In this document: positions 35,951-49,052 of the stretch, one piece after another
Position numbering within the stretch: the stretch's first letter is position 1
Layout of the letters: each line of letters starts with the position of its first letter
Origin: Planococcus citri
Taxonomy: Eukaryota > Arthropoda > Insecta > Hemiptera > Pseudococcidae
Assembly (NCBI RefSeq): GCF_950023065.1
Contig: NC_088679.1
Coordinates: 53,568,001-53,632,000, forward strand
Direction of reading: 5' to 3'
DNA length: 64,000 nt
Program-made: the position numbers and the translations under genes
Notes under the pieces: generated by a model
What the model was told of the DNA's origin: nothing
The model's database searches: none
The model's input: only the letters and a program-made list of their open reading frames with translations

Positions 35951-38900
35951 AAATTCTGATTTTTTCTCATTTTCCCCTCAAATTTGAATATTTTTAAAAT
36001 TCGCCAAAAATCGAAATAATGAGTATTTCAGCCCTGAAATTTTAGCAGAAGGTGTACTTATAAGTTCCCTATCGAATTAATTAAATCAGGTTTAAATTCA
36101 TTCCCAAAAAATAAATCAGATCGCTCTTTAAAAAAATCGAATTATAATTTCAAAATTAGGTAGTTATTAGGTAAGCTTATATTCGTAGAATTCACACCGA
36201 TAATCACATCATTTCAAGTTTACTTCTATTCTACTTTCTACCAGTAGGTATATTGGTAGGCGTAATTACGAGTAGGTAGATATCCTGGAATATCTGTTTA
36301 CATTCAGATGCCATTTCGCCCAGACAAGGAAAAGAAACTGGTGATTAATTATAAATACGTTTCTCCTTCAATTCATTAAATAGGCAACACATCAACACAA
36401 TGAGTAAAAAGTTTCTACATTTTTCCACACGCGTAATGCGATTTACCTGTAAACTGTCTGAAAATGAAGTATAATTAAGCATTTAAGGCTCTTGGTGTTT
36501 GTTTAAAGTTTCATCGATTCCATACAAATTAGGAAAAAAAAACTTCAATTACCGTCTAGAAATAAGCTTAGTTATTCTTATATCTGAAACGCAAATGTGC
36601 CATATATTTCCTCACACCACTACGTATAGGTATAATAAGTATAATTTTATTTCACTCATTTAGCTATACCTCAAGTACCTATAATTGAAAACCTATTATC
36701 ATTACATTCGCTTATCGAAATGAATGAGAAAAAATCAACTAAAAGGTAGCTCTTGTTGATTTTTCCATTCAAAACACGCACATCTAAAATTAACTCTGCC
36801 TTTTCGAAAATACCATTGAGAACGTCACTTTTGAACCGTCTACTCTGAGAAAAATCCTCCAGGCACCACGTACTTCTCAGTGGCAAACGCTATGGTCTTC
36901 ATTATCGCTTTTCTTCTTTTTTTTTCACTAAACCGATAGCTTCGTATATCAAGTTTGTATTTATACAAAGTTCCTTTTATAAAACTTCGCTTTGGCGGTT
37001 TGAATGTTGAACGAAATAATAGAAACTCCTTATAATTCTGTTCCCGATTCAGGCTCTAATTTCACTTTTTTATTGCCCGACTTACGCGCTCGGAATTAAG
37101 TGACTATATGGGCGACGTGCAAAAATAATAATTTTTTTAAAAGAAATATTCCAGGCCACATTGTGTTGAAAACGGGAAATTCGGCATAATTCAATACATT
37201 TTTTTATTTTTTTTTATTACATATTCAGGATGCGTTTTTGGTGTGTTGAATAGCAAACAATATATCTTACATGCAGTATCAACCAATTGTGTTAGTATAC
37301 TCTTTTTTTTTCTTTTTTTTTTACCTGTTTTTCTGATTTAAAATCGTTAATTCTTGCTGAGGTGTATTTTCACTATAGATATTATTGAGCTGTTGAAGGA
37401 AAGTTGATCACATTTAGCTATTCGATAGGTTTTTTATTGATCCAATACGAATTTTGAATATACCTATTGAGGAACCTAAACCTTCAGGGAATGTCTGTGC
37501 ACTGATTTCCATTTAGTTGCATAGTGTCGAAATTAATGAATACGTCCAAAAGAAATTCAACTGCATTAATGGTAGTTTTATTGACGATATAAAATACTCG
37601 TGCCCCACGAATCATGAACCTACTTGAAAAAATTAATTTACAAATCTTTCGGTTTGTTTGTAAATTTCAAAGAAATGCTTTTTAAGAACTTCGTTTCTGC
37701 AGCTCAACTTACTATACCTGCTGGTGGAATTAAACTTTCTTTTGATATTTTTTCTATTAAAAAAAATAAAATAAAAAATAAAAATCACTTGGAAATTAAA
37801 AAGAAATTCTTGTTTTGGTAGGCAGGTACTTCAGTATAATAAGTTTTAACAAGTATAATTAATTAAAGATGAAAAAAAAGCAATGCTGAAATGTTAAATT
37901 TGATGTTTACTACATAAAATAAAATTTTAATTAGTTTCGACTAAGCGCCATTTTTAATTGAAACTTTTTCTATAAACTATATTATAAACCTGCAAATAAA
38001 CACCTACTTTTGGAAAGCTTTCGTAATCGTACTTTCTTTCAAAATTTTCTATTACAATATTCGCGTTTATTTATTTATTTTTCAAATGAAAGAGTTCAAA
38101 AGTGAAAAACACGTGTAAGTATTTATTCTTTTGTCAGGTAGTATAGGTACCTACATCCCAGTGTACCTATCGCATTAGACCTACCTGCTTTGTAATTTGT
38201 CTAAATATGTCTACCAACAAGGTATCATAACGAATCAGTTTTTTTTAGCCTCCTCGTTATTTTTCAAAAATCAGTTCAATGCTCTCTAAAAAAAAAACAT
38301 CACACGTTTTGAGATTTTTACATTATATTTTTTTGACACGACGTTTGAAGAGATCCTTTAAATGCGGATTGGTGGGCAGAATTTTTGAATTCTTACTGGT
38401 CCAATTAGATAATGAATCAGCTCCGGACTTGATCGAAAATAAACTTTTCAAATGAGAAAGTATGAAGAAAATAGAGAGCGCGTATTTCTGTCTATTTTAC
38501 TTGATTTTTATAAATAAATGATGCATCGCTAAAGTTTCCATACAACTCGAACATTTATCACATTTCTTCTTCAGCTCACACCATTTATCAATTAAACCAT
38601 TTACACGTCCGTTGTATTTATTTTCACGCCTCCCTGAACACAGTTCACATTAGGGAAATTCTTATTCCGTATGAAACAAATACCGATTAGCCAACCTATT
38701 GGTCGGAGTCGACTAGAACCAGCCAGAATATATTCGGGCCAGACGAAAACTCGGCTCATTTCCTACGGAAAAATCAAAAATTGATCAAATCAACGAAGAC
38801 ATCTGAAATATTTGTACGCTATTTGCCCTCTTCTCAAACGATTGTTGATGGTTGCTTTCAGAGCTATTTTCGGAAGATTTTGGTTTTGAAAAATCCATCT

Positions 38901-40024
38901 TCCTGTGTCTAGAAACAATAATACATTCTGAAATAATAACTATTACATTAAGAAAGAAACCTTGATAACTCGTTCTCTCCAAACCAATCGAGCTGGAATT
39001 TCGCTCACTGAAAGAGCATGTCACCTAAATTTTAAAACTAAATTTTGAAACGTAGAGATGAAAAACTGAAAATTGGTTTGTATGATAAAGTCAACTCTCA
39101 AAAAATCAATTGCCACGATTTTCTAGCCAATTTGGAGTCTCCAGCAAAAGTTCATTTTTCTACAGAAATTTTGAATTGTTCCAGAAGCGTGTGTATTTTT
39201 TACGAATGGAAAATCTCAAATTTAAAAAAAATTCCAAAATCGTTGATTTTTGTAATGAATTTCTACTTTGTAAAGTCGACTCTTCAAATCGATTCTTTGT
39301 ACAACAATTTGTGGAGCTGTTTGAAATTGATGGAGAAAAGTTATTTTTTCTACAGGCTCTAGATCGGTCCGAACATTATGGCGATACTTGGACTTTGGAA
39401 GTCGACTTTTGAGCGCTGAAAAAGTTTTGAAAAATTTATGCAAAAATTGACGATTTTGGATTTTTTTTTAAATTTGAGATTTTTAACTCGTAAATAACAC
39501 TTTTCAACCTTTTTTCTTGGATTTTCGATCTACCTGCCATAATCGATTCGTATGATGAACTTATGACAAGAAGTTAATTTTTACCTATAGCTGCCAAAGG
39601 TTGATCAAAAACTTGATTTCTGGGCATTTTTCCGTACACATTTTTTTGAATGGAAAAATCCCAAATTACAATTTCTCCGAACGATGAATTTTCCGAATTT
39701 ACTATTTCCGAACCTTTATCATTCTAAAACGTAAAAGTGGAAAAAAGTTCACTTTTTTCGCCATAAGTAATTGCAGGAAAAACATGTTTTTTTTTTTGCC
39801 AAAATTGCAAAGAAAAACCTACTTACTTTTTATCGAAATTTCCAAAAATAAAAATCTGTTCGTTGTCAGAATCTTATCAAAATAATTGTTTCTTTTTTAC
39901 TGAAAACAACTTTTTTTTGATCGATTTCAGAAAGTCTTGATTTTTTTGTCGAAATATGGCTACGTAGATGTAAAGTCTTTTTGTTTCAAAATTGCAAAAA
40001 AAAACTTTTTTAGGTAAAAAATTA
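35951..40024. other. Unannotated stretch
   Basis: This is noncoding and AT-rich, with poly-T runs near 37300. 39045-39412 carries two overlapping plus-strand frames of about 100 codons and a phrase ('ttggagtctccagcaaaag') like the 34-35 kb repeat core. It may be a distant copy of that repeat; I do not regard the frames as genes. Confidence 0.5.
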
Positions 40025-41302
40025 AAGGAGAAGTATCGATAAGGCCATTTTTTTGCACCAGACAGTTATCGACTGAAACATTCTTAAAGTGTAGTAATAA
40101 ATGCCTCAAATACGAATCCGTGGTTAGTTAACCCAGAATGACCATTTTTTTAGGCTCCAGGGGTCCCCAAAGTTGCGAATAAAAAAAGAATTTTTGGAAC
40201 CACTGAGTATTATTTTCAAAAACTTTTTTAGCGTAAAATATCTGTTTGAATCCGTTAAACATTATACGGGACAATTTTTCCATTTTCGACCCTCGGGGGC
40301 AGAAATTGGGGGGTTTTAATTTTTGGAAAATTTTGGAACCACCATTTTGAACCTACCCTTTTGAACCCCGCTAAAAAGTTTAATAAAACTCCCTGTATAT
40401 TCGTAATTTTGAACCCTTTTTTTTAGAGCCCCCCACTTTGGGCACCCCTGAAAAAGGCGTTTATGCATATTTTTTCAAATGAATTGAAGAATTTACATTT
40501 GAAACACACTAGCAAGAGCTCGATAATTTTTCATTCGATTTTTCCTGTAACTATCAAAATTGCGCTTTTTTGGGTCAAATTCTGGGATTTAACTCTTCGA
40601 AAATACGTTAAAATCACGTTTTCACGATTTCAACGAAGTAAAATCTCAGAATTTGGCCCTAAAATCAGACCACTACAGCTACGAGTACGTAGCCAAGCGT
40701 TAAATCCGAGTACCTACGCACGAGTACGAAGTACCTACTTATAACCGGAAAATTTATAGATATTTGGATTTATGCCTCAAAACTTTACGTTTGGCGCAAA
40801 TCGCAGGTTTCCAGTTTTCCAGGGGTTCCCAAAATATCCAAATTACAAACAATTGGAAAATTGGATTTTTGAGTACCAGCGCAAAATTTTATTGAGCTCA
40901 AAATTCGGTAAGATGGAGTTCTCACAAATACTAATAAACTGTAAAAAGCTTTTTAGCGGGGTTCAAAGGGGTAGGTTCAAAATGGTGGCTCCAAAATTTC
41001 CCAAAAATTAAAACCCCCCAATTTCTGCCTCCGAGGGTCGAAAATGGAAAAATGGTCTTGTATAATGTTTAACGGATTCAAACAGATATTTTACGCTAAA
41101 AAAGTTTTTGAAAATAGTACTCAGTGATTCCAAAAATTCTTTTTTATTCGCAACTTTGGGGACCCCTGGAGCCCAAAAAATGGTCATTTTGGGTTAACTA
41201 ACCACGGATTCGTATTTGAGGTATTTATTACTACACTCGAAGAGTGGTCAGTTGATAACTGTCTGGTGCCAAAAAATGGCCTTATATCGTTACTCCTCCT
41301 TT
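40025..41302. repeat. 1.28-kb foldback (palindromic) element
   Basis: The outer arm 40025-40388 is mirrored by 40930-41302 with high similarity. Matching pairs include 'cacggattcgtatttgaggt' with its complement, the 'gcaccagacagttatc' block, and 'gaaccccgctaaaaag'. Complementarity continues more weakly inward ('ggcacccctgaaaaagg' against the complement of 'ccagttttccaggggttccc') down to a compact hairpin at 40572-40659. The whole unit is therefore essentially one long inverted repeat. No transposase and no clear target duplication are visible. It is consistent with a foldback-type or MITE-derived element able to form hairpin RNA. Confidence 0.85.
40572..40659. repeat. 88-nt hairpin near the foldback centre
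   Basis: 'gggtcaaattctgggattt' (from 40572) pairs with 'aaatctcagaatttggccc' (to 40659), and the inner segment 'cgttaaaatcacg' pairs imperfectly with 'cacgatttcaacg' around a TTTT loop. The stem is roughly 40 bp with a few bulges, the size of a small-RNA precursor. Transcription is not demonstrated by the sequence. Confidence 0.7.
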
Positions 41303-44185
41303 TTTAGAAAGTCTTGCTGTTGTAGGTTGCAAAAAAAATGGTTACGTTTTGTGTAAAAATTGCAAAAAATCGTAGGTACCTTTTGTAAAAATTGTAGAAA
41401 AGATCATTTTTGTAAAATTAAAGTCGCTTTAAAAGCTTGTTTTTTTTCCTCGTCATAGTAAACTTCGATGACATTCAAACGTGATGAAGCCAATTTGTAA
41501 AAGCATCTAGACTAAAATCTAAAATTCGAACCTATTTGTTAAATCTCAAATTTAGATCACTAAGGCCTATAATCTTCACTCAACTCCGCAGCTAGCCGGT
41601 GAAAAACACACTCGAATTCGCGAAAACCAATTAAATGCAGTATTTTGGGAACAATATTGTAAATCGCGAACGGATTAAACCATCCTTGAAGGCAAGGAAG
41701 ACGATGCGGAGGGTTAATTCTTATCAGACAAGCGTAAAACTCAATGATACAAGTGTTTAGAAAACAAAAAAATATAAAAAAATACAGCAAAAGGAAAATG
41801 TTGGCGAAACAAAAACCCATCGAAAACTGCATTAACATATAAAAAGCTTCTTTTTCTGTTGACATAATTAAAATCAAGTTAATTACTATAGTCAGAAAAA
41901 GGTTGCTCGGTAGGGTTAGTCTGGTCGAAGGGAGACGGTAATTTAATTACCTTAACTGATTTTTTGTCTCCGATTTTTTCCCCATTGTCCTCATTTATGC
42001 GCCACAAATCTCTTCTCGCTTAAATAGATAACCCCTATTCGCTGCTTTTGGACACAATGCGCTTATCTCGCCGCTGGTCTTTTCAAATTCAATTACTTTT
42101 GATTTAAATGCTAGCCCCGCATTACTGCCAGAAAATTGGTCTACGTTTTTAACGTCGGTACCTATTTTTTTAATCTTTGAACGAAACGCATTTACGAAAT
42201 CGTATAATTGCTGACAATTCGAACGAATTCCGATGATAATTTCTTTTTATCTTTATTCCAAGCGTTAAGTATAGATTGGCTTTATTATCGCTGGTAAGTA
42301 ATAGATTTCAATTTTACGTCTTTTGAATGTCAACTTATATAAGTGCCACCTACTCACCGAAAACAATTTTATATCGTGGCAAAAAAATTACAATTATTTT
42401 CGCTCGTTTTTTCCCCCCGTTAACCGACATATTTTCTGTTCAACGCCATTTTTCGTGTAAAATTTGAAAATTTATTTCGTTGTATATACTGTGATGAAAA
42501 ATACGTCTAGCGGACGCCACCGCTACTGAATACCACAGTTTGAAACTGCCATATATTATTCCAAAGAGTGAAAAAAATTTGAAAATAATAAATTTAACAG
42601 CGAAAGTATGTATAACACCGGGGCATTGAATTGCTTATAAAGTGTGACGGAGTTTTTAATAAAATAAATGCGTATATTACATGATAGTATAGAGCTTAGT
42701 TACGAAAGCCCATAAGACCCTAAAGGAAGGGTTCTGTTTTTGAAGTTATTAGTTAAAAGGGTGTAAACTTCATGTCTACAGGAACGTTGTTTTCGTCATA
42801 AATTACACCATAGATGACGAAAGATAGGAAAGATGCCAAACTTTACCGGCAACCTGTGTTCCATTAGAATTAAATGAAATTAACATGCAAGCTCTAGCAC
42901 ATGTTAATTTAGTAATTATTATATTCACTTTTGGCGTTTGTTATTCTCAGGAGAGAAAATATCGTGTGGATATTTCACCGAGTTGAAAGCACCGTTTACT
43001 TTTATGTTTTAATTTTTACGAAATTAAGTGTAGGTACCTATACGTACAGCTTTATGCAATGCATAATATGTCTGACTTATTACCAATCGTGGTACGAGTA
43101 ATTATGTTCAATCTAACAAACTTACATATGTATGAAGGTGATTTCAATGCAACTGATACAGCTATACCTACTCTGTCTAGCAATTTGTGTCTGGTATTTT
43201 TTCATCATAAATTTAATACTCTTAATTACTCGAAACTATACGACATTTTAGCGTTGAAACTAAAATTAAATTTGCTGATAAACACCTAAATGTGTTGACA
43301 AAAGGTGGAAAAAAAACTTTATAGCCGTCATTATCGTCGCAATTTCCCAAGTCTCGCAAGTTATTTAGTGAACGCTTTTTAAGACGTGATTCAGGTAGTA
43401 ACTGATGTTTCAACGTGAAACGAACGCAACTTTTGTAATAAAAAGTCTGTTTGATTTTCAACCGGAAAACCATTTTACAGAAGACGAAAAGTTTGAACGT
43501 TCAAAGAATTCGCAAATGTTAATTACAACACAGCTGAAATTTAATGAAAAAATTACCTTTTGTAAAGGATTTCAATTTATTAATACGTCTTACTTTATGA
43601 CTTCGTAGTTGTTTTTTCTGTTTCCACAAGTCAGTAAATCAATTGGTAGGTTAGTAAAGATAGGTATACAAGCGTAAACTTATTCATGAATTCTTGCCAA
43701 GCCAAGTTTCAGATTCGATTTTAAATGAACTTACAGCAATTTTTAAAAGAAAATAATCCAAGTAGATGCATACGATGAAAATCTGAAAAAGTTTTCTTTT
43801 ACATCAAAGTTTACATTAAAGAAAAAAAAAACTTTTTTAGTTTGTTCGATTTCTTAACGAACCTATTTAAGCTACCTACATCATTCCGGAAAATCAAGAT
43901 AAGTTATCTATGTAGGTACTTAGTTTGTTGCCACCTAGATAGGTAGGTACTTATTACCATTATGTTCACTGAATTATTGAATGGTAGACCAACACAGTAC
44001 ATAGACGTGTCTAGTCTTAGAACGGGGTTATGCGATTTAGTTAATGGTACAGGGTGCCCATTTGATCTAAGACCGACTTTTCTTCAAATATAAATCTCTT
44101 ACGAACAAATTGAGTCACTCTTTTTGAAAGATTTGTATATCAATTGATCTGTTTACAATCGAATCGAATCATTTACGAACGATTG
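41303..44185. other. Unannotated stretch
   Basis: There is no supported gene. A 105-codon minus frame (41560-41877) is hydrophobic and Phe-rich, without a domain. A transposon-end-like phrase, 'tacagggtgcccatttg', occurs at about 44047, shortly before the second TTCGCGAA array. Confidence 0.5.
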
Positions 44186-45560
44186 GTGATTAAATAAAAT
44201 GATTTATTTCTTGGTGAATCATTTGCAAATGGATCAATTAATTTACGATTGATTCGGTTTTTGTGAAACTATTGTATAGGAATTGATCTGTTTTCAAACG
44301 AAGTGAATCGAATCGAATCGAATCGAATTATTTACAACCAATTGCCGATTGGACAAATTGATTGATTTCTAGGTGAATCACTAGTGAACGATTGGATTAA
44401 TAGTTGATGAATCATTCGCGAACGAATTAAATAATTTTTGGTGAGTGATTCGCGAACGAATCGATTCATTTAGTTGATTTCTGGTTAATCATTCACGAAG
44501 GAATTGAATAATTTTTGATGAATCATTCGCGAACGAATTGAATAATTTTTGGTGAATCATTCGCGAACAAATTCATTTGTATAAGTGACTCGTTCGCGAA
44601 CGAATCGATTCATTAACCTAATTTTTGGTGAATCATTCGCGAACAAATTGAATAATTTTTGCTGAATCAATTGCGAACGAATTGAATCATTTTTGGTGAA
44701 TCATTCGCGAACGAACTGAATCATTTTTAGTGAATCATTCGCGAACGAATTGAATAATTTTTGGTGAATGATTCGCGAGCAAATCGATTCATTTACTTGA
44801 TTTTTGGTTAATCATTCACGAAGAAATTGAATAATTTTTGGTGAATCATTCGCGAACGAATTGATTAATGATTGATGAATCATTCGCGAACGAATTGAAT
44901 CATTTTTGGTGAATCATTCGCGAACGAACTGAATCATTATTTGGTGAATCATTCGTGCCCAAGTGACTCATTCGCGAACGAATCGTTTCATTTACTCAAT
45001 TTTTGGCTAATCATTCACGAAGGAATTGAATGGTTTTTGGTGAATCATTCGCGAAAGAATTGATTAATGATTGATGAATCATTCGCCAACGAATTGAATA
45101 ATTTTTGGTGAATCATTCGCGAACAAATTCATTTGTATAAGTGACTCGTTCGCGAACGAATCGATTCATCAACCTAATTTTTGGTGAATCATTCACGAAG
45201 GAATTGAATATAATTTTTGGCGAATCATTCGCGAACGAATTGAATAACTTTTGGTGAATCATTCGCCAACGAATGAATAATTTTTGCTGAATCATTTGCG
45301 AACGAATTCATTCGTATAAGTGACTCGTTCGCGAACGAATCGATTCATTCACTTGATTTTTGGTTAATCATTCATGAAGGAATTGAATAATTTTGGGTGA
45401 ATCATTCGCGAACGAATTCATTCATATAAGTGACTCGTTCGCGAACGAATCGATTCATTTACTCAATTTTTGGTTAACCATTCACGAAGGAATTGAATAA
45501 ATTCTTGGCGAATTTTTCGTGAACGGTTCTTTTTCACTTCTGAAAGCAAATCATTCACGA
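44186..45560. repeat. TTCGCGAA-centred tandem array, locus 2
   Basis: Roughly 30 or more units are of the same family and orientation as 13550-14660: 'gaatcattcgcgaacgaat' with 'tgaataatttttggt', plus the 'gtataagtgactcgttcg' variant. The non-tandem left flank (44190-44400: 'gatcaattaatttacgattg', then 'ggaattgatctgttttcaa') also matches locus 1, so a larger unit was copied and not only the monomer. Unlike locus 1, the right end does not flip orientation. Confidence 0.88.
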
Positions 45561-47726
45561 ACAAATCATCTTTAATTATTAACCTGTTGAAATAACCCCC
45601 TCCCTCTCCCCCAGAAAGAGCTCAGTGCCCATTTCTGCTTTGTATAAATGAACAGAGAAGGCGAAAAGGTAAGGCTAGCTGTGAATTAAAATCCGAATAA
45701 CACAAACATATAAATATAAGTTGAAGTAAATTACGAGTATGTAGGTGCAAGTACCTAACTATTTTTTTTTAAACATTGGTCCTTGATCAAAATTGGTTCA
45801 GCCGTTGCTGAGAAATTCAATTTTTAATGAATTTTGTGCAAAATCACCCCATGAAAATTACATAAAGCTCAAATCTTGAAATCATTGAAATGATAATGGA
45901 GGATGCGAAAAAACTTGTCAACTAAATCAGCAGATAATATCTTCAACTTCTGGCTGTTTTCAAAAATGATTTCAATGTTCTATGTATTTGAGCTTTTTAT
46001 AAGAACCTTACAGGAAAATTACTTTTCATTTACGTAGATAGAATAAAATACACGCCGCACTAACTCGACAAAAAGCCGAACGGTTTTACGAATCCATTAA
46101 AAAAATTAAAGTAAAAGAAATACTTACACAAACGCATAAAATAAATCAAAAAAGCGAAATTAAAATTATTTCAAAGCCACAGAGGAATGCGAAACAGTCG
46201 AATCTACGAATATAAAAATTACGAGCTAACAAAATGTAAAAACTAACCTAATACAAAAGTAGATATTAATTTAATCAAAACTTTCCAGCGTTTCCGAATT
46301 AATTTCTATAAAACGATGACGAAAAGTATTACAAAAGAGGAAAAAATTAAGATGATATCGTCTCGAGTGTAAAGAAATCGGCGAATTTCGCTTCTCGTGC
46401 TGTGGAAATTTTCACCATCAAAAGAAATTTGCGAGTCAGACTTATGCATCGCGTTCGGTAAAGTTTTTAAAAAATATTTTCTTGATATTTTAAACAACTT
46501 TCAATAAACTTGGTAAAAACTTGAAAAGGAAAAACCTTTAACCCGGCACTTAACAAACTTTTAAAAATGATAAATTAAGATACTTGACCTTTTTACAGCT
46601 ATAATGCTCTCTTGAAAAGGATGAAAGCGATAGAATTGTTTTTATTATTTCTGCAAAAGGCTTTAATCTTTTATCGTTCTTATTATAAAAGGCGGGGTCC
46701 GTTTTAACTGTTCCCTCTTTTTTCCTCGGCCGTTTTTATTTACAGCCTTTTAACTCCTGTCTTTTCCATTTTTACTCTATATTTCAAAATATTAGTTTTG
46801 CGCCTGAATTTAGGTATTTTTGAGTCACGTACCGTAGTCGTGCGTCGCATTTGTCTCAAATATCGCCTCCGCGTAATATTTCTTTATTAGCTGTAACTTA
46901 CTGTGAAAATTTTTTTCCACCATTGTGATGGGTGGCGCGACGCATACGTTGTAGTTGAACGTAACAAACAACGAAAAAAAAAAAAAAAAAATTGCTACAC
47001 ACGTTCAAGAGCTAGAGTATGGAACCTTGCGCGTGTTTTTCTCCTCGTTTTACCGACTAATATTAAATAGCGCGTGAGTTGTCACGTATGGTGTATATGT
47101 AACGTACTATAGTAGGTATACAATATACATATATTGTAGGTACCTACCTAGTACCTACCTACCCTATAGCATCGCCATACTATAAACGTACCTACTACCT
47201 ATCTATCTACTATGTATCGTTACCCGTATAAATCTTATTTAATTTTCTATACCGAATTAACATGAACGAACGAACGTTTGACACGTAACGCTTCAATTTT
47301 TCCCATGTCAACTGACACGCTGCCAGCCAGCTCGTCGAAGAATGCGAAATATAAAAATAATATACATATATACTTCGCATCAGTTGATGATTTACACGAT
47401 TGGACATTTTATACCGCCGATAAAAATTATTTCCAGCACGTTGTTCGTAAAATATTGAAAAATTCTTCTCTGCAGCGTGTTCCTATCCGTCTCCCTGCCT
47501 CCTCGCACTCGTTCACTTGTCATTCAATAACCCCAGCATAAACTATAATATGGTTACAATGAGGGGAAAAATCTACAAAATTCATCTCATTGTGTGTGGT
47601 TTAGCTCGCGATGAATTCTTCTCGGTGAAATATTCGCGTGTATTTTGATTGTGCTCACTTTCATCGTTCATTTTCAATGGAAGTTAAGCTAAATGTTGGT
47701 TTATACAATTAACGAGAATACCTATA
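45561..47726. other. Unannotated stretch
   Basis: No gene is supported. The stretch includes a 14-base-class poly-A run (about 46974-46991). An 87-codon frame at 47278-47541 (+) has no recognised domain. Confidence 0.5.
47121..47220. repeat. TACC/TAC-rich microsatellite-like tract
   Basis: Dense interrupted repetition of 'tacctac', 'gtaggtac' and 'ctatctatctac' includes self-complementary stretches such as 'gtaggtacctac'. This is the longest concentration of a motif scattered through the whole window. Confidence 0.75.
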
Positions 47727-47990
47727 CTGGGTGTCCCGTTTCATTTTGGATGAAACGTACTCAGAAAAATGTTAGCTTTGGTAGTGTCCCTTATGAGGAG
47801 ATGAAGGTTCTCAAAGAGGACGAGGAAGCATTTTGAAAGAAAATATTGGTTTTTTCGCTCTGATCTCCTTTCAATCTACTCTGAGAAAATGGCTCGATTC
47901 TAAAATATACTTATACCTGTTTGAGATTTGCGTCGACCGACCTGGGGCATTTCCATCAAAATCTAAGCTCATTTTTAGGGTTCTACTCAG
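47727..47990 (+). repeat. Dispersed repeat, copy B, transposon-like end
   Basis: It starts 'tactgggtgtcccgtttcat' and then forms a small hairpin (GTTTCAT / ATGAAAC, 5-nt loop). It continues with 'actcagaaaaatgttagct' and, about 188 bp later, 'catttccatcaaaatc', as in copy A at 30.07 kb. The GGGTGTCC-type end is common among DNA transposons, but no partner end was found. Confidence 0.55.
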
Positions 47991-48481
47991 AGGTAGAACA
48001 TTTACAATTCACAGGAGTAAATTCGTATTCTGAAAATATATTTTTTTTCAATAGGTAGGTAAATTATGCCAAAGCATCGAAAAATATACTCACTGAAACT
48101 ATAAGAGAATATTTTGGAATACAGAAGTGTCTGCAGTTTGGTCAGTATTGCCAATTTCAAAAAATTGAAAAAATGGCCAAAATAATAGATATTTTTCAAT
48201 TTTTTTCAAGTTTTTGAAATCGGTAATGTTGGCTGAAAATTAACACCATTGTGTTCCAAAATATTCTGCCAGTTTCAGAAATAATAGGTACCTACATATT
48301 TTTTCACGTTTTGTCATACCGTAAACTGGAGTAACATTGAAGGATTTTTCAGAATTTCTTATGGCGGAGGTTGGGGAAATGTGTGTGGTACTTTTGATAA
48401 AGCTATATGTCAGCACTACTTTTGGCGGTTACAGAAGTTGCCTACCTTTTTCCTGTCAAGCGCAAGAGCCAAAAGAGGTGC

Positions 48482-48519
48482 CCTTCAATGTTACCCAGCG
48501 TTTGGGGTAACTTTGAAGG
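48482..48519. other. 15-bp stem-loop
   Basis: 'ccttcaatgttaccc' (48482-48496) pairs with 'gggtaactttgaagg' (48505-48519) with one mismatch. The loop is 7-8 nt. A third copy of the motif ('gtaacattgaagg') lies at about 48332, and 'agttaccccag' occurs near 48857. It could be transposon debris or a structured RNA element. No terminator-type T tract follows. Confidence 0.55.
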
Positions 48520-48661
48520 CCCCTTGAAATGTGCTTCGCTCAAGGTCAAAAATTATCAAAAACATGAATATTCACTTCTTGGTCACTTTATAGATACGCG
48601 TCAAGCACTTACAAAATGATCCATATTCACAATTGAATTCATGAAAGAGTGCTCCAAAATG

Positions 48662-48846
48662 GTGATTTGAAATTTTTCTAGTTTTCAGGCGTTTTTCATG
48701 CATTTTGGCCAATATTTGACCAAATTTCATGATTTTTCAATGGTTTTAATGCTGTTTTTCAAGTTTTCACATAGTTTTTAACAAGTTTTCAAGCATTTTC
48801 ATGCATTTTTGGCCAATTTTACTGAAATTTCATGATTTTTTTATAG
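48662..48846. repeat. ~104-bp direct duplication
   Basis: 'ttttcatgcattttggcc' followed by 'aatttcatgattttt' occurs at about 48692 and again at about 48796. It is a simple, T-rich tandem duplication with no coding content. Confidence 0.6.
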
Positions 48847-49052
48847 CCTTATTCATAGTTACCCCAGTCTGAATATTATTTGTTTACTCCTCAGGGAAGA
48901 ACTTTGGTACATGAACCAATGCGCTAATTTATAGTCAGAAGGTGTACCTACATATCTAAAATGTCACTTGACTCATTATTTGAAAATTCAAAATTCCAGA
49001 CACCAAGCTTTTCATGTTAATTAAAATTAATTAAAACATCACCTTTTTTCGC

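Noticed and set aside
38129..38145. Third ratchet-like site ('cttttgtcag' then GTAGTA)
   Set aside because: The donor half departs from GTRAGT and there is no clear branch motif. It is much weaker than the sites at 10069 and 27492.
41560..41877. 105-codon hydrophobic minus-strand frame
   Set aside because: The Phe-rich hydrophobic segment comes from A-rich DNA on the plus strand. There is no conserved motif.
47278..47541. 87-codon plus-strand frame
   Set aside because: It overlaps the edge of a TACC-rich tract. No domain and no splice support.
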